Below, one piece after another: positions 1-11,547 of a stretch of DNA of 64,000 nt. The position numbers and the translations under genes were made by a program. The stretch's first letter is position 1; the number at the start of each line of letters is the position of its first letter. This DNA is from Mycolicibacterium rutilum. GTDB taxonomy: Bacteria; Actinomycetota; Actinomycetes; Mycobacteriales; Mycobacteriaceae. Location of the stretch: the NCBI RefSeq assembly GCF_900108565.1, contig NZ_LT629971.1, forward strand, positions 2,976,001 through 3,040,000, given 5' to 3'. The notes beneath the pieces are model-generated. The model worked only from the letters and a program-made list of their open reading frames with translations. It ran no database searches and had not been told where the DNA came from.

Positions 1-393
1 CACGTGCTGATGCGGATCCTGATCGCGGCGCGCACGCACGGTGTGCTGGCGATCGACGGCCCCTACCTCAAGGTTCGCGACGTCGACGGGTTCCGGCGGG
101 TGGCCGGACGGTCGGCGGCGCTCGGCTACGACGGCAAATGGGTGCTGCATCCGGACCAGATCGCCGCGGGCAACGACATTTTCAGTCCGCGGCAGAAGGA
201 TTACGACCACGCCGAGCTGATCCTCGAGGCCTACGAGTGGCACACTTCGCGGGCCGGCGGCGCCAGGGGCGCGGCGATGCTGGGTGACGAGATGATCGAC
301 GAGGCGAGCCGGAAGATGGCCCTGGTGATCGCCGGGAAGGGCCGCGCCGCAGGCATGAAGCGCGAGGGTGAGCCGTTCCGGCCGCCTCAGTGA
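1..393 (+). CDS. CitE-like CoA-ester lyase, C-terminal part (5' end outside window)
   Basis: The reading frame is open from the left edge and ends at a TGA at 391-393, leaving about 130 residues. The sequence ARTHGVLAIDGPYLKVRDVD followed by GYDGKWVLHPDQI is typical of the C-terminal half of HpcH/HpaI-aldolase-fold CoA-ester lyases (CitE or malyl-CoA lyase type), which cleave citryl-, malyl- or citramalyl-CoA. The catalytic N-terminal half is missing, so the substrate cannot be assigned. The short tail after the HPDQI region is Arg/Gly/Lys-rich. The fold is fairly certain and the specific activity is open. Confidence 0.7.
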   Translation, partial: HVLMRILIAARTHGVLAIDGPYLKVRDVDGFRRVAGRSAALGYDGKWVLHPDQIAAGNDIFSPRQKDYDHAELILEAYEWHTSRAGGARGAAMLGDEMIDEASRKMALVIAGKGRAAGMKREGEPFRPPQ

Positions 394-406
394 ACTTGGG
401 CGCGGC

Positions 407-847
407 TCAGATCCACTGCCATCCGCTGGCGATCAGCGCGACGTAGAGCACCAGGTAGATCAGGTATCCCGCGATCGTCAGCCCACCGATGATCGTGGCG
501 GCCAACGCGATTCCGTAGCCGTCCTGCCTGGTGCGCCTGGTCTCGCGGATCGCGATCACGCCGAGGATGACGCCGGCGATCGCGCTCACGCCGCAGCAGA
601 TCACGCCGAGCACCGACGCGACCAGCCCACCGATGGCCTTGCCGTTCGTGCCGGGCGGCTTGCCGACCGGATAGGGGCTGTAGCCGTAGGGACCCGCCGG
701 CGGATAGCCCCAGTACGGCGGCGGATAACCGGGCACCGGCGGCGGCAGATTGTCGGGATAGTCGACCGGCGCGAACGATTCGCCTTGCTGGCCAACGTCT
801 TCCAGCGGCGGGTACTCCCTGGGCTCGTCCGGACCCGGCCCCGTCAC
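407..847 (-). CDS. Proline-rich DUF4190-type membrane protein
   Basis: This 146-residue protein starts at GTG 847, only 4 nt after the stop of the upstream gene, so the two are probably one operon and recent paralogues. Residues 1-65 are Pro/Tyr/Gly-rich, without a signal peptide. Then comes NGKAIGGLVASVLGVICCG and a second hydrophobic segment near the C-terminus. This Pro-rich cytosolic tail with two membrane helices is the DUF4190 layout common in actinobacteria. The molecular function is unknown. An intrinsic terminator is not obvious before the convergent lyase gene. Confidence 0.65.
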   Translation of the reverse strand: MTGPGPDEPREYPPLEDVGQQGESFAPVDYPDNLPPPVPGYPPPYWGYPPAGPYGYSPYPVGKPPGTNGKAIGGLVASVLGVICCGVSAIAGVILGVIAIRETRRTRQDGYGIALAATIIGGLTIAGYLIYLVLYVALIASGWQWI

Positions 848-851
848 CGGT

Positions 852-1505
852 TCAACCGCCGGCCAGCATCGCGATGCCGATCACCACGGTCAGGAAGAAC
901 GTCGCCGCGCCGACGGCGATGCCGGCGATCGCCATGGTGCGGCCGCCTTCACCGGTGTCCTTGATCTGGTTGAGCGCAACGACGCCGAGCACGATCCCGA
1001 CGATCGAGGCGATGCCGCAGAAGAACGGGACCACGCCGATCAGCGACGCCACCAGCGAGCCGATCGCCATCGCGTTCGTCTTCTGTCCCGGCGGCGCCGG
1101 ATAACCGGGTGCCGGGTACGCACCGTAGGGCGGTGGCGCGCCGTATGGCGGGGGCGGCGGATAGGCGGGCGCCCCGAATGTGGACGGGTCGGGGTAGGGC
1201 GGGGGATAGGCGCCGGGCGGAGGGGGTGGGTTATGACCCGGCGGGGGTGGATAGGCGCCCGGCTGCGCAGGCGGATATCCCGGCGGCGGATACGCCGGCG
1301 GGTAGTTCGTCGTGGGGTCGTACGCGCCGTATGCCGGCGTCGACGCCGAGGGGTCCACGCCGGATTCCTGGGCTTCTGAAGGAGGATCGGTGTCTTCGGG
1401 CATGTCCTCGATCGGCGGCGCCTCGTGGCCGCTCGACGACTCGGACGCACCATCGGCGGGCTCGGATGGTGCCGTTCGTGCCGCGTCGTCGTCCGGATTT
1501 GTCAT
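852..1505 (-). CDS. Proline/tyrosine-rich DUF4190 membrane protein (Rv1233c-like)
   Basis: Start ATG 1505 gives 217 residues. The open frame runs on to 2417 but crosses the opposite-strand gene and lacks mycobacterial protein character there. Residues 1-45 are acidic. Residues 45-140 are a low-complexity run of YPPPGYPP-like repeats. The C-terminus has two hydrophobic segments beginning KTNAMAIGSLVASLIGVVPF. The position next to the Rv1234-like gene and lpqY matches Rv1233c. The function is unknown; such Pro/Tyr-rich tails on small membrane proteins may mediate protein-protein contacts at the envelope (inference). Confidence 0.7.
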   Translation of the reverse strand: MTNPDDDAARTAPSEPADGASESSSGHEAPPIEDMPEDTDPPSEAQESGVDPSASTPAYGAYDPTTNYPPAYPPPGYPPAQPGAYPPPPGHNPPPPPGAYPPPYPDPSTFGAPAYPPPPPYGAPPPYGAYPAPGYPAPPGQKTNAMAIGSLVASLIGVVPFFCGIASIVGIVLGVVALNQIKDTGEGGRTMAIAGIAVGAATFFLTVVIGIAMLAGG

Positions 1506-1613
1506 GCTTGTCAACCTAGCGCACGGATCGGGCACCTTCGTGGGCGTCCGATCGTTGGTCCGGGTGAGAGCAGCAACCTGATCGAGCGCGCACGAAAGCG
1601 AGAAAGAGGACCC

Positions 1614-2138
1614 ATGACCAGCCCGTTTCAACCTGGATCGAATGCCGGTGCAACGCCAGGCGGTGCGAGCGCGGGCCGCGGCCCTGGTGGTCTGCCCACG
1701 CCGCCGAAAGGCTGGCCGATCGGTTCGTACCCGACCTACGCCGAGGCGCAGCGGGCAGTGGATTACCTGTCGGATCAGGAATTCCCCGTGCAGCAGGTGA
1801 CGATCGTCGGTGTCGACCTCATGCAGGTCGAGCGTGTCACCGGACGCCTGACCTGGCCCAAGGTGCTCGGTGGCGGCGTCCTCACCGGCGCCTGGCTGGG
1901 TCTGTTCATCGGCCTGATACTCGGGTTCTTCAGCCCGAGCCCCTGGGGCGCGCTGGCCACCGGCCTGATCGCCGGTGTGTTCTTCGGCTTGATCACGTCC
2001 GCGATTCCCTACGCGATGGCTCGTGGCACAAGAGATTTCAGCTCGACGCTGCAACTGGTCGCCGGTCGCTACGACGTGCTGTGCGATCCGCAGAACGCCG
2101 AACGCGGCCGGGATTTGCTGGCGCGCTTGACCATCTGA
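1614..2138 (+). CDS. Small membrane protein of the general-stress-protein-17M type (Rv1234-like)
   Basis: ATG 1614 follows an AGAAAGAGGA ribosome-binding site at 1601-1610 and gives 174 residues, as in Rv1234 of M. tuberculosis. After a Gly/Pro-rich head, residues 40-80 (GSYPTYAEAQRAVDYLSDQE) form the ferredoxin-like domain seen in general stress protein 17M relatives. Residues 87-135 hold two adjacent membrane helices rich in Gly, and a short tail (YDVLCDPQNAERGRDLLARL) closes the domain. It is an inner-membrane protein of unknown role. It is divergent from the DUF4190 pair and upstream of lpqY. Confidence 0.75.
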   Translation: MTSPFQPGSNAGATPGGASAGRGPGGLPTPPKGWPIGSYPTYAEAQRAVDYLSDQEFPVQQVTIVGVDLMQVERVTGRLTWPKVLGGGVLTGAWLGLFIGLILGFFSPSPWGALATGLIAGVFFGLITSAIPYAMARGTRDFSSTLQLVAGRYDVLCDPQNAERGRDLLARLTI

Positions 2139-2152
2139 GCCCTCCGGCCGTA

Positions 2153-2170
2153 GCCCGTTTTCGGGCAATT
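2153..2170 (+). terminator. Short intrinsic terminator-like hairpin
   Basis: GCCCG-TTTT-CGGGC (2153-2166) forms a 5-bp GC stem, and AATTTG follows. It lies 14 nt after the stop of the Rv1234-like gene and before the lpqY promoter region. The U-tract is weak, so termination may be partial. Confidence 0.35.
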
Positions 2171-2193
2171 TGTGCACGTTAGCAATTGCGTAA

Positions 2194-4639
<2,446 letters not shown>

Positions 4640-4640
<1 letters not shown>

Positions 4641-5476
4641 TGGCTGAGCGGGCTGGCGCGTCACGCGCGACGGGATGGGCCGTCATCAACGTTCTGGTCA
4701 TCATCTACGCGCTGTTCCCGGTGCTGTGGATCCTGTCGCTGTCGCTGAAGCCGACGTCAAGTGTCAAGGACGGCAGGCTGATTCCGGCGGAGATCACGTT
4801 CGACAACTACAAGGCGATCTTCCAGGGCAACTTCTTCACCTCGGCGCTGATTAACTCGATCGGCGTCGGGCTGATCACGACGGTCATCGCGGTGGTGATC
4901 GGCGGGATGGCGGCCTACGCGGTCGCGCGGCTGGACTTCCCCGGTAAACAACTGCTGATCGGGGTCGCGCTGCTGATCGCGATGTTCCCCCACATCTCGC
5001 TCGTCACACCGATTTTCAACATCGAGCGTGCGGTCGGACTGTTCGACACCTGGCCCGGGCTGATCATCCCCTACATCACCTTCGCGCTGCCGCTGGCGAT
5101 CTACACGCTGTCGGCGTTCTTTAGGGAGATCCCGTGGGATCTGGAGAAGGCCGCCAAGATGGACGGCGCCACACCGGCGCAGGCGTTCCGCCGGGTGATC
5201 GCCCCGCTGGCCGCGCCCGGCATCGTCACCGCGGCGATCCTGGTGTTCATCTTCGCGTGGAACGACCTGCTGCTGGCGCTGTCGCTGACCGCGACCGAAC
5301 GCGCGATCACTGCGCCGGTGGCGATCGCGAACTTCACCGGCAGCTCGCAGTTCGAGGAACCGACCGGGTCGATCGCCGCGGGCGCGATGGTCATCACGAT
5401 CCCGATCATCGTCTTTGTACTTATTTTCCAACGACGGATCGTCGCCGGCCTGACATCCGGCGCGGTGAAGGGGTAG
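4640..5476 (+). CDS. sugB: Trehalose ABC transporter permease SugB
   Basis: This 278-residue MalG-type permease starts at ATG 4640, one base into the sugA stop. It has six membrane helices. The first follows a short Ala/Arg-rich head and is [20 protein letters not shown]. The EAA loop [19 protein letters not shown] lies about residues 168-190 and binds SugC. The frame upstream of 4640 that runs inside sugA was discarded as out-of-frame noise. The gap to sugC is 4 nt, so lpqY, sugA, sugB and sugC form one tight operon. Confidence 0.95.
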
Positions 5477-5480
5477 TTCC

Positions 5481-6701
5481 ATGGCCGAAATTGTGTTGGA
5501 CCGGGTGACCAAGAGTTACCCCAACGGCGCGACGGCCGTCCACGAGTTGTCGATGACGATCGCCGACGGCGAGTTCATCATCCTCGTGGGTCCGTCCGGA
5601 TGCGGAAAGTCCACCACCCTCAACATGATTGCGGGCCTCGAGGACATCACGTCGGGGGAGCTGCGCATCGGTGGCGAGCGGGTCAACGAGAAGGCACCCA
5701 AGGACCGCGACATCGCGATGGTGTTCCAGTCCTACGCGTTGTATCCGCACATGACCGTCCGGCAGAACATCGCGTTCCCGCTGACGCTGGCCAAGATGGG
5801 CAAGGCCGAGATCGCCACCAAGGTCGAGGAAGCCGCCAAGATCCTCGACCTGACCGACTTCCTGGACCGGCGCCCCGCGCAGCTGTCCGGCGGGCAGCGC
5901 CAGCGCGTCGCCATGGGCCGCGCGATCGTGCGTAACCCCAAGGCGTTCCTGATGGACGAGCCGCTGTCCAACCTCGACGCCAAACTGCGCGTGCAGATGC
6001 GTTCGGAGATCGCGCGGCTGCAGGACCGGCTGGGCACGACGACCGTCTACGTCACCCACGACCAGACCGAGGCGATGACCCTCGGTGACCGGGTGGTCGT
6101 GCTGCTGGCCGGCGTCGCCCAGCAGATCGGCACCCCCGACGAGCTCTACAACCGGCCGGCCAACCTGTTCGTCGCCGGCTTCATCGGCTCGCCGGCGATG
6201 AACTTCTTCCCCGCCACGCTCACCGACATCGGGGTCCGGCTGCCGTTCGGCGAGGTGACGCTGACAGCCGAACTGCACGACCAGCTTTCGCGGCAGAAGG
6301 CCAACAACCTGATCGTCGGGATCCGGCCCGAGCACTTCGAGGACGCCGCCGTGCTCGACGGGTATGCCCGGATCCGGGCGCTGACCTTCGAGGTGAAGGT
6401 CGACTTCGTCGAGTCGCTGGGCGCCGACAAGTACGTGCACTTCAAGACCGAGGGCGCCGGTGCCCGCTCCGCGCAGCTCGCCGAGCTGGCCGCCGAGTCG
6501 GGCGTCGGTGAAAACGAGTTCGTGGCACGGGTTTCCGTCGAGTCGGCGGCCCGCCAGGGCGAGACGATCCAACTCGCGTTCGACACCTCGAAGCTGGCGA
6601 TCTTTGATCCCGAGACCGGCAAGAACCTGACGCTGTCCGACGGGGTGGCAAGCGAACCGCCCGCTCCCGCAGCCGAACCCGCGCCCCCGCCCGCCGAGTG
6701 A
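5481..6701 (+). CDS. sugC: Trehalose ABC transporter ATPase SugC
   Basis: This 406-residue cytosolic ATPase is of the MalK/UgpC (CUT1) type. Walker A GPSGCGKS is at residues 37-44, the signature LSGGQRQRVAMGRAI begins about residue 135, and Walker B AFLMDEPLSNLDAKLR is followed by the H-loop (VTHDQTEAM). A C-terminal regulatory OB-type domain follows from about residue 240. The last 20 residues are Ala/Pro-rich. The protein is slightly longer than the 393 residues known from M. tuberculosis. It energises LpqY-SugAB trehalose uptake. Confidence 0.95.
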   Translation: MAEIVLDRVTKSYPNGATAVHELSMTIADGEFIILVGPSGCGKSTTLNMIAGLEDITSGELRIGGERVNEKAPKDRDIAMVFQSYALYPHMTVRQNIAFPLTLAKMGKAEIATKVEEAAKILDLTDFLDRRPAQLSGGQRQRVAMGRAIVRNPKAFLMDEPLSNLDAKLRVQMRSEIARLQDRLGTTTVYVTHDQTEAMTLGDRVVVLLAGVAQQIGTPDELYNRPANLFVAGFIGSPAMNFFPATLTDIGVRLPFGEVTLTAELHDQLSRQKANNLIVGIRPEHFEDAAVLDGYARIRALTFEVKVDFVESLGADKYVHFKTEGAGARSAQLAELAAESGVGENEFVARVSVESAARQGETIQLAFDTSKLAIFDPETGKNLTLSDGVASEPPAPAAEPAPPPAE

Positions 6702-7291
6702 TCGACGTCCTGGCCGAGGTCCGCGCGCACGTGCGTGAGCACTTCGCCCGCGCCGGTGTCACCGGCGAACCCGACCAGGCCAGCGTCACGTTCCTGGGCA
6801 CCGAGACGATCGACATACTGCGCTTCGGTCCCGACCCCGAGGGCGTCGCCACCTATGTGTCGCTCGGGTGCTCGCGGCACCCGATGTTCGAGCCGACCGA
6901 GATGGTGACCGACGCGCTGCACGGACCGCGCGCCGAGGTGACCGTCGCACTCCGTGGTCCGTCGCCTCGCGGGCTGTCCCGCTCGATCGCGATCGTCGCG
7001 GCTGCGCCCGCGGTCGAGGGGCTGATTCTGGAACCGGATGCGTTGATCGACCTCGAGACCCCGCTGTGGGAGGAGGCGTCGTTCACCGCATTCTTGTTGG
7101 GCGACAGCGCGATCGGTGAGGTCGCGCTACCGGCACCGCTGCAGCCGGTGAAGGTGCTGGCCGCGACGCCGATCACCGCGACCGAGGCCGCCTGGGTGCG
7201 GCTCAAGGGCGCCGATGCGATGCGCGAAGCGTGGACCCAGGACGGCGTCGACGTGCTCGACCCGCGGCGGCGGGCGGCCAAACCGAGCTAG
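6698..7291 (+). CDS. Suppressor-of-fused (SUFU) domain protein coupled to sugC
   Basis: GTG 6698 overlaps the sugC stop (GTGA), giving 197 residues. Residues 25-175 resemble the SUFU domain: TYVSLGCSRHPMFEP, then VTVALRGPSPRGLSRSIAIV, and a C-terminal EAAWVRLKGADAMREAW strand-helix. Bacterial SUFU-domain proteins are often immunity-like or unknown; none has a defined role in sugar import. Tight coupling to the trehalose transporter suggests co-expression. There is no membrane segment or signal peptide. The gene ends 4 nt into the convergent corA stop region. Confidence 0.7.
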   Translation: MIDVLAEVRAHVREHFARAGVTGEPDQASVTFLGTETIDILRFGPDPEGVATYVSLGCSRHPMFEPTEMVTDALHGPRAEVTVALRGPSPRGLSRSIAIVAAAPAVEGLILEPDALIDLETPLWEEASFTAFLLGDSAIGEVALPAPLQPVKVLAATPITATEAAWVRLKGADAMREAWTQDGVDVLDPRRRAAKPS

Positions 7292-8355
7292 AGCCAGTGG
7301 TTGCGGCGGAACGCCCGGAACAGCAGTCCGCAGATGAGCACCATCAGCGTCAGCACCGCGGGATAACCCCACGTCCACCCGAGCTCGGGCATGTGCTCGA
7401 AGTTCATGCCGTAGATGCCGGCGATCGCGGTGGGCACCGCGGCGATCGCCACATACGCCGAGATCTTGCGCATGTCGGTGTTCTGCTGCATCGCGACCTT
7501 GCCGACCGCCGCCTGCACGAGCGAGCTGAGCACCTCGTCGAAGCTGGCGATGCGGTCGGAAGCCTTGATCGCGTGGTCGAGCACGTCGCCCATGTACCGC
7601 AGAATCTCGACCGAGATCAGGTCGGCGTGCTCGGCGCCGAGCCGCTGCAGATCCGTGGCGAGAGGTCCGACCGCGCGGCGCAGCTCTACGACCTCCCGCT
7701 TGAGCAGGTAGATGCACTCGATGTCGGTCCTGACCTCCGGGGAGAACACGTCCTCCTCCATCGCGTCGATGTCGGTCTCGATCGAGTCGGTGACCTCGAG
7801 GTAGCCGTCGACGACGTGGTCGGCGATCGCGTGCATCACCGCGTAGGGACCGAGCGCCAGGAGGTGCGGGGAGGCGTCGAGGTGCTTGCGGACCCCGGCC
7901 AGACCGCCGTGTTCGCCGTGGCGGACGGTGACCACGAAGTCGGGGCCGACGAACACCATGATCTCGCCGGTCTCGACGATCTCGCGCGCATGCCGGATCG
8001 AGTCGTGTTCGACATAGGTGACGGTCTTGAGGACGAGGAACAGCGTGTCGTCGTAGCGTTCCAGCTTCGGCCGCTGATGGGCGTGCACCGCATCCTCGAC
8101 GGCCAGCGGGTGCAGACCGAACACGTCGGCGACCGTCTGCATCTGCCGTTCGTCGGGTTCGTGAAAACCGATCCAGACGAACGCATTTCTGCCTTCGTCG
8201 CGTAGCTCACGAACCTTGTCCTGCGCCGCGTTGTGGGTGTAGCGACCGGGCAGCCGGGTGCCGTCGCAGTAGATACCGCAGTCGACGGTGGCCTGCGAGA
8301 CCGGCACGCGGACCGCCTTGGCCTGGGTTTGGGGCAACGCGCGAAACGACGGCAT
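7288..8355 (-). CDS. corA: CorA-type Mg2+/Co2+ transporter
   Basis: This 355-residue protein matches Rv1239c in size and place. It has a long cytosolic N-terminal funnel domain. At the C-terminus are two membrane helices with the defining pore motif YGMN at about residues 314-317 (GIYGMNFEHMPELG) in the loop after the first helix. CorA forms pentameric magnesium channels gated by intracellular Mg2+. The ATG at 8355 is used; the gene is convergent with the SUFU gene and divergent from mdh. A short basic C-terminal tail (FRRNHWL) follows the last helix, as is usual. Confidence 0.93.
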   Translation of the reverse strand: MPSFRALPQTQAKAVRVPVSQATVDCGIYCDGTRLPGRYTHNAAQDKVRELRDEGRNAFVWIGFHEPDERQMQTVADVFGLHPLAVEDAVHAHQRPKLERYDDTLFLVLKTVTYVEHDSIRHAREIVETGEIMVFVGPDFVVTVRHGEHGGLAGVRKHLDASPHLLALGPYAVMHAIADHVVDGYLEVTDSIETDIDAMEEDVFSPEVRTDIECIYLLKREVVELRRAVGPLATDLQRLGAEHADLISVEILRYMGDVLDHAIKASDRIASFDEVLSSLVQAAVGKVAMQQNTDMRKISAYVAIAAVPTAIAGIYGMNFEHMPELGWTWGYPAVLTLMVLICGLLFRAFRRNHWL

Positions 8356-8477
8356 CGGGTCACTCCCCCCAGGACGGTGCGGCCCGGTTATGGGTCCTGG
8401 TCGATGCTACGCGGCTGCCCGTGACGGCTGCCTGCTAGTTTCGTCCCGGAACCCACATCCGTCCAAGGAGCATCGAC

Positions 8478-9467
8478 GTGAGCACTACTCCCCTCAAGGT
8501 CGCCGTCACCGGTGCCGCCGGTCAGATCGGCTACAGCCTGCTGTTCCGCATCGCAAGCGGTTCACTGCTCGGCCCGGACCGGCCGGTCGAGCTGCGGCTG
8601 CTCGAGATCGAGCCGGCGCTCAAAGCGCTCGAGGGTGTCGTCATGGAACTCGACGACTGCGCGTTCCCGCTGCTGTCCGGCGTCGAGATCGGCTCGGACG
8701 CGAACAAGATCTTCAACGGGGTGAACCTGGCCCTGCTGGTCGGCGCCCGCCCGCGCGGCCCAGGCATGGAACGCGGCGACCTGCTCGAGGCCAACGGCGC
8801 GATCTTCACCGCCCAGGGCAAGGCGCTCAACGAGGTCGCCGCCGACGACGTGCGCATCGGGGTGACCGGCAACCCGGCCAACACCAACGCACTGATCGCG
8901 ATGACCAACGCCCCCGACATCCCGCAGGAGCGGTTCTCGGCGCTGACCCGCCTGGACCACAACCGCGCGATCAGCCAGCTGGCCCGCAAGACCGGCGCCA
9001 AGGTCACCGACATCAAGAAGATGACGATCTGGGGCAACCACTCGGCCACCCAGTACCCCGACATCTTCCACGCCGAGGTCGGCGGCAAGAACGCCGCCGA
9101 GGCGGTCAACGACCAGGTCTGGATCGAGAACGACTTCATCCCGACGGTCGCCAAGCGCGGCGCGGCGATCATCGATGCCCGCGGTGCCTCGTCGGCGGCC
9201 TCGGCCGCGTCGGCGACCGTCGACGCCGCCCGGGACTGGCTGTTGGGCACTCCGGCGGACGACTGGGTGTCGATGGCCGTGGTCTCCGACGGCTCCTACG
9301 GCGTGCCCGAGGGTCTGATCTCGTCGTTCCCGGTGACGACCAAGGACGGCAACTGGTCGATCGTGCAGGGCCTCGACATCGACGACTTCTCGCGCGGCCG
9401 CATCGACAAGTCGACCGCCGAACTCGCCGACGAGCGCAAGGCGGTCACCGATCTCGGGCTGATCTGA
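8478..9467 (+). CDS. mdh: Malate dehydrogenase
   Basis: This 329-residue enzyme interconverts malate and oxaloacetate with NAD+. GTG 8478 follows AAGGAG at 8464-8469. The NAD-binding Rossmann loop is [11 protein letters not shown] near the N-terminus. Substrate and catalytic residues are in TRLDHNRA and in [12 protein letters not shown], where the catalytic His is at about residue 188. The length equals M. tuberculosis Mdh (Rv1240). It is followed by a malic enzyme, placing two malate-using activities side by side. Confidence 0.95.
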   Translation: MSTTPLKVAVTGAAGQIGYSLLFRIASGSLLGPDRPVELRLLEIEPALKALEGVVMELDDCAFPLLSGVEIGSDANKIFNGVNLALLVGARPRGPGMERGDLLEANGAIFTAQGKALNEVAADDVRIGVTGNPANTNALIAMTNAPDIPQERFSALTRLDHNRAISQLARKTGAKVTDIKKMTIWGNHSATQYPDIFHAEVGGKNAAEAVNDQVWIENDFIPTVAKRGAAIIDARGASSAASAASATVDAARDWLLGTPADDWVSMAVVSDGSYGVPEGLISSFPVTTKDGNWSIVQGLDIDDFSRGRIDKSTAELADERKAVTDLGLI

Positions 9468-9530
9468 TCCGCCCGAGTTGATGCCCGAGGCGATTAGGTT
9501 ACCTACCAGTTCGTCGTTAACCTGGGCGCC

Positions 9531-10715
9531 GTGTCGCAAGCGTTGAGAGACCTTCCAGTGACCCGATCCCAAATCGTCGTCAGCGACGAGGAGATCTTCG
9601 CGGCCCACCTCGGCGGCAAGCTCTCGACGGCGCTGAGTTCGCCGCTCGACACCGAGCGCGCCCTGTCGATCGCCTACACCCCAGGGGTGGCCCAGGTCAG
9701 CCGTGCGATCGCGGCCGACCACACCCTGGCCGCCCGCTACACCTGGGCCAACCAGCTGGTGGCGGTGGTCAGCGACGGCAGCGCGGTGCTCGGCCTCGGC
9801 GACATCGGCCCCGCCGCGTCGCTGCCGGTGATGGAGGGCAAGAGCGCGCTGTTCAAGGCGTTCGCCGACCTCGACTCGATCCCGATCGTGCTGGACACCA
9901 AGGATCCCGACGAGATCGTCGAGACCCTGATCCGGCTGCGGCCGACGTTCGGGGCGGTCAACCTGGAGGACATCTCCGCGCCGCGCTGCTTCGAGATCGA
10001 GCGTCGCCTGATCGAGGCGCTGGACTGCCCGGTCATGCACGACGACCAGCACGGCACCGCGATCGTCGTGCTGGCCGCGTTGCTCGGGGCGGCCAAGGTC
10101 GTCGAGCGCGACATGGCGTCGATGCGGGTCGTCGTCTCCGGCGCCGGCGCGGCGGGCGTGGCGTGCGCGAAGATCCTGATCGCCGCGGGCGTCACCGACA
10201 TCACGCTGCTCGACACGCAGGGCATCCTGCACAAGGACCGCGAGGGCCTGAACACGCACAAGGCCGAGATGGCCGCGTGCAGCAATCCGCGCGGGCTGAC
10301 CGGCGGGATGGCCGAGGCGCTCGCGGGCGCCGACGTGTTCCTCGGGCTGTGCGGCGGGGTGGTGCCCGGTGAGTTGATCGCGACGATGGCGCCGAACGCG
10401 ATCGTGTTCGCGCTGTCGAACCCGGACCCGGAGATCCATCCCGACGAAGCGCGCAAGTACGCCGCCGTCGTCGCCACCGGACGCAGCGACTTCCCGAACC
10501 AGATCAACAACGTGCTGGCCTTCCCCGGGGTGTTCCGCGGTGCGCTCGACGCCGGCGCCCGCCGCATCACCGAGCGAATGAAAGTCGCTGCCGCCGAGGC
10601 GATCTTCTCGGTCGTCGGCGACGATCTGTCCGCCGACTGCATCGTGCCGAGCGTGCTCGACCCGCGGGTGGCGCCCGCGGTGGCGCAGGCCGTCGCCGCG
10701 GTGTCCGGCGACTAG
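9531..10715 (+). CDS. Malic enzyme, short bacterial form
   Basis: This protein of about 394 residues oxidatively decarboxylates malate to pyruvate. Visible family features are AYTPGVAQVSRAI with the catalytic Tyr, the Lys region MEGKSALFKAFADLDSIPIV, the metal-binding EDISAPRCFEIE and HDDQHGTAIV, and the NAD(P)-binding VVSGAGAAGVACAKIL. It lacks the large phosphotransacetylase-like domain of MaeB fusions and is shorter than Mez (Rv2332). GTG 9531 has no clear ribosome-binding site; TTG 9543 or GTG 9558 are alternatives. The gene lies between mdh and lpqZ, where I recall none in M. tuberculosis. Confidence 0.88.
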   Translation: MSQALRDLPVTRSQIVVSDEEIFAAHLGGKLSTALSSPLDTERALSIAYTPGVAQVSRAIAADHTLAARYTWANQLVAVVSDGSAVLGLGDIGPAASLPVMEGKSALFKAFADLDSIPIVLDTKDPDEIVETLIRLRPTFGAVNLEDISAPRCFEIERRLIEALDCPVMHDDQHGTAIVVLAALLGAAKVVERDMASMRVVVSGAGAAGVACAKILIAAGVTDITLLDTQGILHKDREGLNTHKAEMAACSNPRGLTGGMAEALAGADVFLGLCGGVVPGELIATMAPNAIVFALSNPDPEIHPDEARKYAAVVATGRSDFPNQINNVLAFPGVFRGALDAGARRITERMKVAAAEAIFSVVGDDLSADCIVPSVLDPRVAPAVAQAVAAVSGD

Positions 10716-10722
10716 GTCACCC

Positions 10723-11547
10723 GTGAGCCGGCTCGCGCTGGCGCTCGTCGCGCTGGTCGTGGCGGGCGGGTGCGGTGGCACGTCGACCGCGCCGTCGATC
10801 CCGGTCGGCGCGACGCCGGAGGCCTCACTGGTCGCCCATCTGTACGCCGCCGCATTGCGGTCCTACGGCAGCGCGGCCCACGTCGAGAGCCGCGAGGATC
10901 CGCTGCTCGGGCTGGATTCCGGCGAACTGCGCGTCGTGCCCGGGTTCACCGGACGGCTGCTGCACCGGTTCGACCCCGACGCCACCGCGCGCGCGGCCAC
11001 GCAGGTGTATCGCGAGATGGTGTCGGCCCTGCCCGAGGGCGTCGGCGCGGGGGACTACACGACGTCGGCAGAAGACAAACCCGCGCTCGCGGTCACCGAC
11101 GCGACCGCCGAGGCGTGGGGCGGGCGCGACGTGACCGCCGCCGTGCGCAACTGCGACGGGTTGACGGTCGCCGCCGTCGTCGACGCGCCGCGGCCGGCGA
11201 CGATCGGCACATGCACGCCGAAGGTGCGCGAATTCCCCGACGCGGCACGGGCTTTCGGTGCGGTCCGCAGCGGGCGGGCGAAGGCGGCGTGGACGTCGAC
11301 CGCGGCGCCGGGCATCCCCACCGAACTGCTGATGCTCTCGGACCGCACGTCGCTGATCCGCGCGGAGAACCTGGTGCCGCTGTACCGGCGCAACGAACTC
11401 AACGAGTCACAGGCGCTGGCGCTCAACGAGGTCGCCGGTGTGCTCGACACCGCGGCGCTCGCCGAGATGCGGGCCAAGGTCGCCGACGGCGCCGACCCGG
11501 GACACGTCGCCGACGCGTTCCTGGCCGAGCACCCCCTCGGCGACTAG
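10723..11547 (+). CDS. lpqZ: Lipoprotein LpqZ, glycine-betaine-binding-protein-like
   Basis: This 274-residue exported lipoprotein has a short signal peptide with a VAGGC lipobox (Cys17). The last 45 residues (NESQALALNEVAGVLDTAAL and on) resemble the C-terminal helices of OpuAC/ProX osmoprotectant-binding proteins. The N-terminal lobe is present, but no permease or ATPase gene is nearby, so it may be an orphan binding protein. Its place just before the convergent SDR gene matches Rv1244 lpqZ. The end overlaps the SDR stop by 4 nt. The ligand is unknown. Confidence 0.8.
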   Translation: MSRLALALVALVVAGGCGGTSTAPSIPVGATPEASLVAHLYAAALRSYGSAAHVESREDPLLGLDSGELRVVPGFTGRLLHRFDPDATARAATQVYREMVSALPEGVGAGDYTTSAEDKPALAVTDATAEAWGGRDVTAAVRNCDGLTVAAVVDAPRPATIGTCTPKVREFPDAARAFGAVRSGRAKAAWTSTAAPGIPTELLMLSDRTSLIRAENLVPLYRRNELNESQALALNEVAGVLDTAALAEMRAKVADGADPGHVADAFLAEHPLGD

